Source: Crossiella equi (GTDB lineage: Bacteria; Actinomycetota; Actinomycetes; Mycobacteriales; Pseudonocardiaceae). From it: DNA of 64,000 bases. Positions 26,016-36,375 of the stretch are shown here, one piece after another. Made by a program: the position numbers and the translations under genes. The notes below the pieces were generated by a model. That model was not told the origin of the DNA. It saw only the letters and a program-made list of their open reading frames with translations, and made no database searches. The DNA lies in assembly GCF_017876755.1 (NCBI RefSeq), contig NZ_JAGIOO010000001.1:1612001-1676000 (forward strand), given 5' to 3'. Each line of letters starts with the position of its first letter. The stretch's first letter is position 1.

Positions 26016-26726
26016 GTGCCAGACCAGCTGCGCCCGATCAACCGCCCCCGCCTGTACGAACAGGTCGTCGCGAGCCTCCGGGACTACGTCGCGACGGCGG
26101 GCCTGTCCGCGGGCGACCGCCTCCCCCCGGAACGCGAACTGGCGGACCGCCTGGGTGTGAGCCGGGCCTCGGTCAAACAGGCCATCGTGGTCCTGGAGGT
26201 CCAGGGCCTGGTCGACGTCCGCCACGGCGGCGGCACCTACCTCCTCAACGACACCCTGGACGCGGAACCGGTCGCCACCCTGGTGGACCGCCAACGCCGC
26301 CTCCCGGACGTCCTGGACGCCCGCGAGGCCCTGGAGACCAAGCTCGCCGAGCTGGCGGCGGAGCGGCGCACGGAGGAGGACCTGGCGGCGATCGACGGGG
26401 CGCTGGAGCACATGCGCGCGGAGATCGACGCGGGCGGCGTCGGGATGGAGGGCGACCGGCTGTTCCACGCGGCGGTCACGGCGGCCGCGAAGAGCTCGCT
26501 GCTGGCGGAGTTCATGCGGTCGATCGCCGACCAGATCACCGAGAGCCGGTCGGAGTCGTTGCGGCAGAAGGGAAGACCCGAGCGGTCATTGGCGCAGCAC
26601 CAGCGCATCGCGGACGCCATCCGGGCGGGCGATCCGGGGAAGGCGGTGACCGCCATGCGGAGGCACGTGCGCACGGTGAGCCGGGTGCGGCTGTTGGCTT
26701 GGAGCCCGGACGCGGACGAGGGCTGA
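26016..26726 (+). CDS. FadR-subfamily GntR regulator (MatR-like)
   Basis: 236 aa. The winged HTH (about 15-75) reads LPPERELADRLG, VSRASVKQAIVVLE and HGGGTYL, the standard GntR signature. Residues about 90-225 are an FCD effector domain, all helical, with metal/ligand histidines in FHAAV and MRRHVRTVSR. Divergent from the matC operon with an 85-bp shared region holding a dyad operator. By analogy with rhizobial MatR it would sense malonate or malonyl-CoA and control uptake and activation genes; the ligand is inferred from the neighbours only. Confidence 0.92.
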   Translation: MPDQLRPINRPRLYEQVVASLRDYVATAGLSAGDRLPPERELADRLGVSRASVKQAIVVLEVQGLVDVRHGGGTYLLNDTLDAEPVATLVDRQRRLPDVLDAREALETKLAELAAERRTEEDLAAIDGALEHMRAEIDAGGVGMEGDRLFHAAVTAAAKSSLLAEFMRSIADQITESRSESLRQKGRPERSLAQHQRIADAIRAGDPGKAVTAMRRHVRTVSRVRLLAWSPDADEG

Positions 26727-26874
26727 GCCCCGGGGCTTTTGACCTGGCTGGCTTCGCCAGACCCCTGGAACAGCTCCGCAGCCCGAAGTCACAACCTCCG
26801 CGCCCCAGGCAGCGGTGTTCCTGGGAGCAGCGCACCCACGCAGCCCACCCCCCGGATTCCCTACTGTCGGACCC

Positions 26875-27705
26875 ATGGCAGCAACGGCAGGCGACTACCC
26901 GCTGGGAGACTTCCTGCGCACCCGCAGAGAACGCCTCTCCCCGGCGGCCGCTGGCCTGCCCGAAGCACCCCGGCGGCGCGTTCCGGGGCTCCGTCGCGAA
27001 GAAGTGGCCCTGCTGGCCGGCGTGAGCACCGACTACTACACCCGCGTCGAACAGGGCCGGGAGCGCCACCCCTCCAGTGACATGCTCAACGCCCTCTCCA
27101 AGGCCCTCCGGCTGGACGAGGAGGACACCGCCCACCTGCACCACCTGGCGGTGACCACTCGCCGGCAGCGCAAGGCCCGCGGGGAACGGGTGAGTCCGCA
27201 CCTGCTCCGGCTCCTCAACGGCTGGCCCGACACCCCGGCCCAGGTGGTCGCGTTGAACGGGGACGTGCTGGCGCGCAATGCGTTGGCCGAGGTGCTGCAC
27301 GACGGGTTCACCCTCAGCGACAACCTCGCCCGCATGGTGTTCCTCGACCCCTCGGGGCGGGAGTTCTACCGCGACTGGCAGCACGCCGCCAGCGCCGTCG
27401 TCGCGAAGCTGCACCACGCCGCCTCGGCCAACCCGTTCGACGCGCGCCTGGTGGAGCTGGTCGGGGAGCTGGCGTTGCGGAGTGTGCCGTTCCGGCAGTT
27501 GTGGGCGCGGGCGGCCACACCCAAGCCCCGGGGGACCCTGCGGTTCCTGCACCCGCGGGTTGGGGAGCTCGATCTGTCCTGCCAGTCGTTCACCGTCAAC
27601 GGGGCGCCGGGGCAGGAACTGTTGGTCTTCCAGGCCGAACCGGCGTCCGCGTCGGCGGATGCCCTGGCCTTGCTGGGCACCCTGTCGGCCACGGGTGGGC
27701 TCTGA
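26875..27705 (+). CDS. MmyB-like XRE-family transcriptional regulator
   Basis: 276 aa from the ATG at 26875. The N-terminal HTH (about 5-75) contains LGDFLRTRRERLSP, RRRVPGLRREEVALLAGVST and YYTRVEQGRERHPS, a highly conserved actinomycete pattern. The rest (about 105-270) is the MmyB-type ligand-binding domain (LNGDVLARNALAEVL, FLDPSGREFYRDW), thought to bind small hydrophobic ligands. Such regulators usually control a divergent oxidoreductase gene; here the neighbours are in tandem, so the target is unclear. The stop codon is inside a strong hairpin. Confidence 0.93.
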   Translation: MAATAGDYPLGDFLRTRRERLSPAAAGLPEAPRRRVPGLRREEVALLAGVSTDYYTRVEQGRERHPSSDMLNALSKALRLDEEDTAHLHHLAVTTRRQRKARGERVSPHLLRLLNGWPDTPAQVVALNGDVLARNALAEVLHDGFTLSDNLARMVFLDPSGREFYRDWQHAASAVVAKLHHAASANPFDARLVELVGELALRSVPFRQLWARAATPKPRGTLRFLHPRVGELDLSCQSFTVNGAPGQELLVFQAEPASASADALALLGTLSATGGL

Positions 27706-27745
27706 GGGACCTCCGCCGCTGGTGGGCGGTGGCGGAGGTCCCTCA
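27703..27745 (+). terminator. Strong terminator hairpin overlapping the stop codon
   Basis: A perfect 15-bp stem (27703-27717 with 27731-27745) with a 13-nt loop; its first three bases are the TGA stop of the MmyB-like gene. No T-tract follows. Confidence 0.85.
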
Positions 27746-27788
27746 GTTCGACGGGTGGGGAAACCGGGGTGGGCGCTCCCGGGGGTGT

Positions 27789-27822
27789 GGGAGGGACGGC
27801 ACGGCGCGGGGCCGTCCCTCCC
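27789..27822. terminator. Second hairpin upstream of the subtilase gene
   Basis: A perfect 12-bp stem (27789-27800 with 27811-27822) and 10-nt loop lies between the first terminator and the protease start, 65 nt ahead of it. It may back up termination or sit in the 5' leader of the protease message and act as a folding or stability element. Confidence 0.5.
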
Positions 27823-27887
27823 GCACGATGTTGCGGGTCGCGGGCTCCGACCAAGTACCGGGTGAGGTCCCCAACCCCGTTGGAGCG

Positions 27888-30800
27888 ATGATGCGCCGAC
27901 CCCTCCCGGTCGTCCTGGCCCTGCTCGCCACCCTGGCACCGCTGCCCGCACAGGCCGCCCCACCAGCACCGCCACCGCCACCGACGGCGGCCGGGGTGCA
28001 CGAGCTGACCCTGGTCACCGGGGACCGTGTGCTGCTCGACGGCGACCGGCCCGGGGCCACCGTGCTCGGGGTGCGGGCCGGGCAGGGGCGGCGCGCGGTG
28101 TCCTTCCAGGTCACGCACGCCGACGGGCACACCCTCGTGCTGCCCAGCGACGCGCGCCAGGCCGTGGCGCAGGGGCGCGTGGACCGCAAGCTGTTCGACG
28201 TCACCGAGCTGCTCGACCAGGGCCTGGCCGACGCGCGCAGTGCCACCGTGCCCGTCGTCAGCACCGGGGAGACCGGGCGGGCCCGCGTCACCCGCTCCGT
28301 GGACCGTCTCGGCCTGCGCGCGCTGCGCGTGGCCAAGGACCAGGCCGGGGCGTTCTGGCGCGAAGTCGCCGGGGCCGTGCGGGCCCGCGGCGGGCGCACC
28401 ACGCTGCACCTGGACACCCGGGTGCACGCCGACCTGGACGTCAGCGTGCCCAAGACCGGGGCCACCGTGGCCTGGCAGGCCGGGCACACCGGCACCGGCG
28501 TGCCGGTCGCGGTCCTGGACACCGGTTACGACCCCGGCCACCCCGACCTGGCCGGGAAGGTGCGCGCCAGCGCGAACTTCACCGCCGACCCGGACGTGGT
28601 GGACGGCGCCGGGCACGGCACGCACGTCGCCTCCACCATCGCGGGCACCGGCGCGGCCTCCGGCGGCCGGTTCACCGGCGTCGCGCCCGGCGCCTCGCTG
28701 CTGGTGGGCAAGGTGCTGGACAACTCCGGCAACGGGTTCACCTCCGACATCATCGCCGGGCTGAGCTGGGCGGTGGAGCAGGGCGCCAAGGTGGTCAACA
28801 TGAGCCTGGGCAGCCGCGCCGCCAGTGACGGCACCGACGTGCTCGCCCAGGCCGTCAACGACATCTCCGAGAAGTCCGGGGCGCTCGTGGTGGTCTCGGC
28901 GGGCAACACCGGGCCGTCCGGCCTGGTCGGCTCGCCCGGTGCCGCCGACCGCGCGCTGACCGTGGCCAACACGACCAAGGACGACCAGCTCAACCCGACC
29001 TCCAGCCGCGGCCCGCGCCTGGGCGACCACGGCCTCAAGCCGGAGCTCGCCGCGCCCGGCACCGACATCGTGGCCGCCCGCGCCAAGGGCACCCTGTCCC
29101 AGTTCGCGGTGGACGAGCACTACGCCAAGATCTCCGGCACCTCGATGGCCGCCCCGCACGTGGCGGGCGCCGCCGCGATCGTGCGCGGCCAGCACCCGGA
29201 CTGGACCGCAGACCAGGTCAAGGCCGCGCTCACCGGCTCCGCCCAGCCGCTGCCCGGGACCGGTGTCTTCGACGTCGGCACCGGCCGGGTCGACCTGGCC
29301 CGCGCCACCCGGCAGGCCCTGCGCACCGGCCAGGCCACCCTCGGCTTCGGCGCGCTCTCCCCCGGCGCGCAGCCGGACAAGCGCGAGATCACCTTCCACA
29401 ACGACGGCGACCGCGACCTGGAGCTGCGCCTGGACCTGGACGCCACCCGCGCCGACGGCAGCCCCACCCGGGTGTTCACAGTGGACAGTCGCACGCTGCG
29501 GGTTCCCGCACGGGGCAAGGCCAGCGCCACCGTGACCCTCACCCCCGGCGGCAAGACCGGCAAGTACTCCGGTGTGCTGCGCGCGAGCGCGGGCGAGAAC
29601 CTGGTGCGGGTTCCGGTGGCCGCCGATCTGGCCGCCGAGACCAAGGAGCTCGTCGTGCACGCGGTCGACCGGCTGGGTGTGGCCACCGACGCGGCCGTGC
29701 TGGTGCAGAACGAGCAGACCGGCCACAGCGCACGCGTCGACGTGCTCGGCGGCGCCGGGTCGGTGCGGGTGCCGGAGGGCACCTACCGCGTGCTCGGCCA
29801 GGTCTTCGGCATCGGCGAGCACCGGGGCCTCCAGTACTACCGCGAGTCCACCGCCTTCGCCCAGCGCGTGCGCGTCTCCGGTGAGAGCACCTCGGTCTCG
29901 GTCGACGCCCGCCAGGGCAAGCCGGTGACCGCGGCGGTGGCCGAGGCCGACGCCCGCCCGGACCCGGTCGCGGGTGCGGTGCGGGTCAGCTCCACGGTCG
30001 ACGGCCGGGACGGCAGGACCTCGGTGTGGAGCCTGTTCCTCGCGGCGGGCGCGGTACCGCAGTACAGCATCGGCGGCCCGCACATGCCCGGTCTCGCACT
30101 GGGCAACATCGGTCTGCTGGAGCGCCCGATGTCCGCCACCGAGGTGCTCGGCGCGGGCGGCTTCCCGGTCGGTGACTCCCTGGACAACTCGCCCGGCTGG
30201 CGCGGGGACATCACCGCCCCGCTGGTGGACGTGGGCGACGGCGCCGACCCCGGCGACGTCTCCGGCAAGATCGCGCTGCTGGCCAGCTTCGAGGAGATCC
30301 CGCAGGAGGTGCTCGCCGCCCGGGTGAAGGCCCTGCGGGACAAGGGCGCCCGGTTCCTGCTGGCGTACAACTACGTCGAGGACCTGAGCGTGCTGCCATT
30401 GTTCCAGCTGTTCAACGTGCGCGACATCGCCCAGCTCCGCACCCGGCTCGCGGCGGGCCCGGCGCAGGTGCGGGTGCGCGGCCAGGAGGGCAGCCCGTAC
30501 GCCTACTTCCTCGCCGAGACCGCCACCGACCGCATGCCCGACGGGAAGCAGTGGCGCCTGGACCGCGCCCGGATGCCCGCCGTGGACACCGAGTACCGGG
30601 CGGCCAACGGCAACGCGGGCAAGGACATCCGCTTCGCGGAGGTGACCTCCCCGGACCTGAGCGGCCTGGTGGAGGTGCCGTTCACCCGGCCGCTCAAGCG
30701 CGTCGAGCACTTCTCCCCCGGCCGCACCTGGCGGGACATCGACAACGCGGGCCCGGAGATCTCCGCACCCCGGCAGACCAGGTCCGGCGAACGCGGCGCG

Positions 30801-31478
30801 GCCTGCTGGGGCTGCGGCCCGGTCGGCGCGCAGCTGCCCGCCGCGCAGCCCAACCGCAACGGTGACGGCACGCCGATGCCGTGGGTGTCCCAGCGCGGCA
30901 ACCGGCTCTCCGTGGAGGTGCCGATGCTCTCCTTCGGCGACCCGGACCAGTTCACCCCGCCCGGCCAGGAGACCGGCCGCACCACGCTCTCCCGCGACGG
31001 CCGCGACCTGGGCAGCACCGCGTTCCCCGGCCAGGGCGAGTTCGACCTGACCGGCGACGGCACCTACCGGCTGCGCGCCGAGGCCACCCGGGGAGACCTG
31101 AAGTCCACTGTGGACTGGACTTTCCAGGCCAGGGCGGGCCGCGGCGGCCGGGTGGTCGCACCGCTGCTGGACGTGCGCTACCAGCTGCCCCTGGACGGCA
31201 CCAACACCGCGCCGGTGGGCCCGCTGACCGGCCACGTCGCGGTGGCGCACCAGAGCGGCTCGGCCGGGACGCCGGTCCGCGACCTCGGGGTGGAGGTCTC
31301 CTACGACGGCGGGGGCAGCTGGCAGCGCGCCACCGTCGCACGCGAGGGTGACCGGTGGCGCGTGGTGCTGCCGGGCGGCGGCACCACCGGGGGCGCGGTC
31401 TCGCTGCGGGCCACCGCCACGGACCTCGGTGGCAACGCGGTGACCGAGACCGTGCTCGGCGGCTACCGCCTGCGCTGA
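27888..31478 (+). CDS. Large secreted subtilisin-like protease (S8)
   Basis: 1196 aa. The signal peptide (MMRRPLPVVLALLATLAPLP, cleavage after AQAA) is followed by a pro-domain (about 30-190), the subtilase domain (about 195-445) and some 750 residues of beta-rich domains. The triad is complete: Asp211 in VAVLDTGYD, His243 in GHGTHVAST and Ser419 in SGTSMAAPHVAG, with the oxyanion Asn in SAGNTG. The C-terminal part contains Fn3-like and PA-like stretches (VDVGDGADPGDVSGKIALLA) and a short CWGC motif near residue 965. Two adjacent ATGs; GGAG at 27882-27885 favours either. Probably an extracellular scavenging protease. Confidence 0.93.
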   Translation: MMRRPLPVVLALLATLAPLPAQAAPPAPPPPPTAAGVHELTLVTGDRVLLDGDRPGATVLGVRAGQGRRAVSFQVTHADGHTLVLPSDARQAVAQGRVDRKLFDVTELLDQGLADARSATVPVVSTGETGRARVTRSVDRLGLRALRVAKDQAGAFWREVAGAVRARGGRTTLHLDTRVHADLDVSVPKTGATVAWQAGHTGTGVPVAVLDTGYDPGHPDLAGKVRASANFTADPDVVDGAGHGTHVASTIAGTGAASGGRFTGVAPGASLLVGKVLDNSGNGFTSDIIAGLSWAVEQGAKVVNMSLGSRAASDGTDVLAQAVNDISEKSGALVVVSAGNTGPSGLVGSPGAADRALTVANTTKDDQLNPTSSRGPRLGDHGLKPELAAPGTDIVAARAKGTLSQFAVDEHYAKISGTSMAAPHVAGAAAIVRGQHPDWTADQVKAALTGSAQPLPGTGVFDVGTGRVDLARATRQALRTGQATLGFGALSPGAQPDKREITFHNDGDRDLELRLDLDATRADGSPTRVFTVDSRTLRVPARGKASATVTLTPGGKTGKYSGVLRASAGENLVRVPVAADLAAETKELVVHAVDRLGVATDAAVLVQNEQTGHSARVDVLGGAGSVRVPEGTYRVLGQVFGIGEHRGLQYYRESTAFAQRVRVSGESTSVSVDARQGKPVTAAVAEADARPDPVAGAVRVSSTVDGRDGRTSVWSLFLAAGAVPQYSIGGPHMPGLALGNIGLLERPMSATEVLGAGGFPVGDSLDNSPGWRGDITAPLVDVGDGADPGDVSGKIALLASFEEIPQEVLAARVKALRDKGARFLLAYNYVEDLSVLPLFQLFNVRDIAQLRTRLAAGPAQVRVRGQEGSPYAYFLAETATDRMPDGKQWRLDRARMPAVDTEYRAANGNAGKDIRFAEVTSPDLSGLVEVPFTRPLKRVEHFSPGRTWRDIDNAGPEISAPRQTRSGERGAACWGCGPVGAQLPAAQPNRNGDGTPMPWVSQRGNRLSVEVPMLSFGDPDQFTPPGQETGRTTLSRDGRDLGSTAFPGQGEFDLTGDGTYRLRAEATRGDLKSTVDWTFQARAGRGGRVVAPLLDVRYQLPLDGTNTAPVGPLTGHVAVAHQSGSAGTPVRDLGVEVSYDGGGSWQRATVAREGDRWRVVLPGGGTTGGAVSLRATATDLGGNAVTETVLGGYRLR

Positions 31479-31497
31479 CCGCGGTGCCGGGGGCTGG

Positions 31498-33036
<1,539 letters not shown>

Positions 33037-33178
33037 GTCGAGGTCCACCTCCCCAGCGTGCCCACCCCCGGAGCCCCTGCCAAGGGAGCACGCGGGGGAC
33101 ATGGCCCGCGCCGGTCCGGTGTGGACAGTGGCCGCGACGGCATTTCCCCGCCCGCCCGATTCGGGTACAAGTGGGGGC

Positions 33179-34192
33179 GTGCCCGACAGACCCCCACTGC
33201 GCATCGGCGTGCTCGGCGCGGCCCGCATCGCCCCAGACGCCCTGGTCAAGCCCGCCCGGGAGGTGCCCGGCGTGCAAGTGGCGGCGGTCGCCTCGCGGGA
33301 GGTGGCCCGGGCCGAGGCCTTCGCCGCCAAGCACCACGTGGAGCGCGTGTACGGCGACTACGAGGCGCTGCTGGAGGACGCGTCGCTGGACGCGGTGTAC
33401 ATCCCGCTGCCCAATGGTCTGCACGGCCGGTGGACCCTGGCGGCACTGGGCAGGCGCAAGCACGTGCTGTGCGAGAAGCCGTTCACCGCCAACGCCACCG
33501 AGGCGGCCGGGGTCGCGGCGGCGGCGCTGGGCAGCGGCCGGGTGGTGATGGAGGCCTTCCACTACCGCTACCACCCGCTGTTCCGCCGCGCGGTGGAGAT
33601 CGTGGCCAGCGGCGAGCTCGGCACCGTCACCGACATCAGCACCGCGGTCTGCTTCCCGCTGCCGAAGTTCTCCGACATCCGCTACCGCTACGACCTGGCG
33701 GGCGGCGCCCAGATGGACGCGGGCTGCTACGCCGTGCACATGGCCCGCACGCTGGGCCTGGCCGCGGCCGACGGCGAGCCGGAGGTGGTCTCGGCGACCG
33801 CGCGCCTGCGCACCCCCGAGGTGGACCGGGCGATGCGGGCCCAGCTGCGCTTCCCGGCGGGGCACACCGCGACCGTGCTGTGCTCCCTGTGGTCGGCCAG
33901 CCTGCTGCGCCTGTCCGCGCGCGTGCGGGGCGAGAAGGGCGAGCTGCGCCTGCTCAACCCGGTCGCGCCGCAGTACGGGCACCGGCTGACCGTGCGGGCC
34001 GGCGGGAACAAGCGGGTGGAGCGCTTCGCCAAACGCGCCAGCTACACCCACCAGCTGGAGGCGTTCGTGGCCGCGGTGCGCGGCGAGGGCCCGGTGCTCA
34101 CGCCCCCGGCGGACTCGGTGGCGAACATGGCCGTGATCGACGGGATCTACCGGGCGGCGGGGCTGCCGGTGCGGCTGCCGGAGGCGGGGTAG
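33179..34192 (+). CDS. Gfo/Idh/MocA-family oxidoreductase
   Basis: 337 aa from the GTG at 33179. The N-terminal Rossmann domain shows IGVLGAARIAPDAL and the family's hallmark lysine in CEKPFTAN; the C-terminal alpha/beta domain supplies YRYHPLFRRAVEI and the GGAQMDAGCYAVHM segment with the usual histidine. Related enzymes oxidise or reduce sugars, inositols or trans-dihydrodiols with NAD(P). Substrate unknown. The gene is solitary and divergent from the Baeyer-Villiger monooxygenase with a 130-bp gap that contains a fair -10 (TACAAG) shortly before the start. Confidence 0.92.
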   Translation: MPDRPPLRIGVLGAARIAPDALVKPAREVPGVQVAAVASREVARAEAFAAKHHVERVYGDYEALLEDASLDAVYIPLPNGLHGRWTLAALGRRKHVLCEKPFTANATEAAGVAAAALGSGRVVMEAFHYRYHPLFRRAVEIVASGELGTVTDISTAVCFPLPKFSDIRYRYDLAGGAQMDAGCYAVHMARTLGLAAADGEPEVVSATARLRTPEVDRAMRAQLRFPAGHTATVLCSLWSASLLRLSARVRGEKGELRLLNPVAPQYGHRLTVRAGGNKRVERFAKRASYTHQLEAFVAAVRGEGPVLTPPADSVANMAVIDGIYRAAGLPVRLPEAG

Positions 34193-34211
34193 CCCGCCTC
34201 CGGCAGCGCGG

Positions 34212-35228
34212 TCAGCGGGTCCAGCGGACGGCGAGGCCGCCGCTGCGCGCGTCGCCGCCGAGTCCGACGACGGTGCCCGTGCCGTTCAGCGCGTTGGCCC
34301 CGCCCTTCAGGCCCTCGCCCAGGCCGGGCAGCACGGTGAACGTGCCGTCCAGCTCCCGCACCACCGGGCGGTCGTCGTTGCGGTCGTCGGTGGCGATGAG
34401 GGTGATCAGCCCGGCGTCGTTGACGTCGGTGGCGTAGACCCGGACGGCACCGGGCGGCAGGCCCAGGTCGGTGACGGTGCCGTCGGGGTTCCAGCGCACC
34501 GGGCGGCCACCGGAGGAGCCGACGATGACCCCGTCGGCGTTGATGCCCTCGGCGAACCCGCCGGACCTGCCGGGCAGCGACGGCAGCGCCTGCACGGTGC
34601 CGTCCGGCAGCCAGCGCACCGGGTGGTTCTGGCCCCAGAGTCCGGAGGTGCCGACCGCGGTGCCGTCCGGCCCGACCGCCCGGGCGCCCGAGTTCTGGTG
34701 ACCGGGCAGCGGGGCCAGCACGGTCAGCGCGCCGTCGGCGGCCCAGCGCAGGCCGCGCTCCTGCCAGCCGGTCTCCTCGACGTGGTAGTCCGCCCAGCCG
34801 ACCGCGGTACCCGCGTCGTTGACGTCGGTGGCGTACCCGCTGCGGTTGCCGCCCGCGGGCAGCGGCAGCAGCGCGGGCGTGCCCTGGGCGTCCCAGCGCA
34901 CCGGCCGGGGCAGCCCGGGCTGCTGGGCCGAGCCCACCACGACCCCGCTGTTGTTGACCGCGGCGGCCTGGGCGTGTGCGTAGTCCTCGGGGCGGGCCAG
35001 CTCGGTCACCGCACCGTCGGCGGCCCAGCGCGCGGCGCGCGGCTCGTTGAGGTTGCCGGAGGAGCCGACGACCACGCCGTGGTCGTTGACGTCGGCGGCC
35101 CCGGCCCGGTCGGTGCCCGGCAGCAGTGCGAGCTGGGTGAGCGTGTCCGCCGCGAAGGCCGGGACGGTGCCGCCGAGCAGCAGCAGCGGGGTCAGGGCGA
35201 GGGCGGAGGCCGCCCGGGCGATGCGCAT
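34212..35228 (-). CDS. Secreted HAF-repeat protein, paralogue 2
   Basis: 338 aa. Start ATG at 35226-35228 was chosen for its AAGGAG about 10 nt upstream; an alternative ATG at 35249 overlaps the preceding stop. Signal peptide MRIARAASALALTPLLLLGG, cleavage after AFAA. The mature part consists of about seven repeats of roughly 45 residues with the pattern [VI]N-[DN]-x-G-x-x-VG...RW-x-x-DG-x-[LV]-T-x-L-x-x-LPG, i.e. HAF-type repeats that probably fold as a beta-propeller. It has no catalytic motif that I recognise. Tandem duplicate of the upstream gene and probably co-transcribed with it. Confidence 0.85.
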   Translation of the reverse strand: MRIARAASALALTPLLLLGGTVPAFAADTLTQLALLPGTDRAGAADVNDHGVVVGSSGNLNEPRAARWAADGAVTELARPEDYAHAQAAAVNNSGVVVGSAQQPGLPRPVRWDAQGTPALLPLPAGGNRSGYATDVNDAGTAVGWADYHVEETGWQERGLRWAADGALTVLAPLPGHQNSGARAVGPDGTAVGTSGLWGQNHPVRWLPDGTVQALPSLPGRSGGFAEGINADGVIVGSSGGRPVRWNPDGTVTDLGLPPGAVRVYATDVNDAGLITLIATDDRNDDRPVVRELDGTFTVLPGLGEGLKGGANALNGTGTVVGLGGDARSGGLAVRWTR

Positions 35229-35245
35229 GGTGGTGCTCTCCTTGG

Positions 35246-36268
35246 TCATCGGTCCCACCGGACCGCGCGGAAGTCGTAGGACTGGATGCCGGTGAGGCCG
35301 ACGGCGGTGCCCGCGTTGTTCAGGGCGTTGACCACGGCGGAGTCGCGGTGGGGCCGGGGCAGCGCGGTGAAGGTGCCGTCCAGCTCGCGCACCAGCGCCG
35401 TGTTCTCCGCCCGGCCGTCGTGGTGGGCGGTGATCGTGACCAGCCCGGCGTCGTTGACGTCGGTGGCGAACCCGCCGCTGGTCCCGGCGGGCGTGCCGAG
35501 GTCGGTCACGGTGCCGTCGGGGGCCCAGCGCACCGGGCGGCTGCCGGAGAACCCGACGATGACGCCGTCCCGGTTGATCGCCTCGGCGGAGCTGAGGGTC
35601 TTGCCCGGCAGCGGGGGCAGCGGCTGGACCGTGCCGTCCGGCAGCCAGCGGACCGCGGTCCACCGGTTGCGGTACTCGGAGTAGCCGACCACGGTGCCGT
35701 CCGGGGCGATCCCCCGGGCGTGGGACTCGCGGTCCCCCGGCAGCGGCGGCAGCACCGTCAGCACCCCGTCCGCGCTCCAGCGCAGGGCCCGGTACACCCC
35801 GGCCTCGGGCTGGCCGGGGTGGGACCAGCCGCGACCGGCGACCACGCCCTGCTCGTTGATGTCGAAGGCCTCGGCGAAGGGGTCGGTTCCGCCGGGCAGC
35901 GGCAGCTGCTCGGGGCGGCCCTGGGCGTCCCAGCGCACCGCGTGGGTCGTGCCCTGGCCGAAGGGGTCGGTCGCGTAGCCGACTGCGACCCCGCTGTTGT
36001 TGATCCCGTGGGCCCAGGACTGGACGGTCTTCCCGGGCTGGGCCAGCTCGGCCAGCGCGCCCTCCGGCGTCCAGCGCACGGCCCGGCGCTCGTTGTTGGC
36101 CCCGGACTGGCCGACGGCCACACCGTGGTCGTTGATGTCGGAGACCTCGGTCAGGACCGCGCCCGGCCGCGAGGGCAGCTCGGTGACCGCGTCCGCCGCC
36201 AGGGCCGGGGTGGCCACTCCGAGCAGGAGCAGCGGGACGAGCGCGAGGGACGCTCGGAACATGCGCAC
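35246..36268 (-). CDS. Secreted HAF-repeat protein, paralogue 1
   Basis: 340 aa from the GTG at 36266-36268 (ATG two codons later is equally possible). Signal peptide MRMFRASLALVPLLLLGVAT, cleavage after ALAA. The mature region carries the same seven or so HAF-type repeats as its neighbour (DINDHGVAVGQSG, GINNSGVAVGYA, VNALNNAGTAVGLTG), suggesting a secreted beta-propeller. The two genes are separated by 17 nt and align along their whole length, so they come from a tandem duplication. They lie directly downstream of the anti-sigma factor gene with a 107-bp gap; no function is known for this family outside adhesion or surface roles proposed for some members. Confidence 0.85.
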   Translation of the reverse strand: MRMFRASLALVPLLLLGVATPALAADAVTELPSRPGAVLTEVSDINDHGVAVGQSGANNERRAVRWTPEGALAELAQPGKTVQSWAHGINNSGVAVGYATDPFGQGTTHAVRWDAQGRPEQLPLPGGTDPFAEAFDINEQGVVAGRGWSHPGQPEAGVYRALRWSADGVLTVLPPLPGDRESHARGIAPDGTVVGYSEYRNRWTAVRWLPDGTVQPLPPLPGKTLSSAEAINRDGVIVGFSGSRPVRWAPDGTVTDLGTPAGTSGGFATDVNDAGLVTITAHHDGRAENTALVRELDGTFTALPRPHRDSAVVNALNNAGTAVGLTGIQSYDFRAVRWDR

Positions 36269-36375
36269 GAAAAGGGGTCCTCACCGGTCAGCGGCCCGGG
36301 CGGACCGCACCGGGGGCACTCACCCCGGCGGTGAATCCTCACATTCCGCCCTGACGATCCGCTAACCGCGCGCGG

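Noticed and set aside
27366-31250. A 1294-codon open frame on the minus strand across the subtilase gene
   Set aside because: It is antisense to a protease with signal peptide and complete catalytic triad; the product is His/Gly/Ala/Arg-rich without any domain, a typical shadow in DNA with G/C-rich third positions.
34212-36268. Autotransporter adhesin
   Set aside because: HAF repeats occur in some autotransporters, but no beta-barrel translocator domain is present and the host is a Gram-positive actinomycete.
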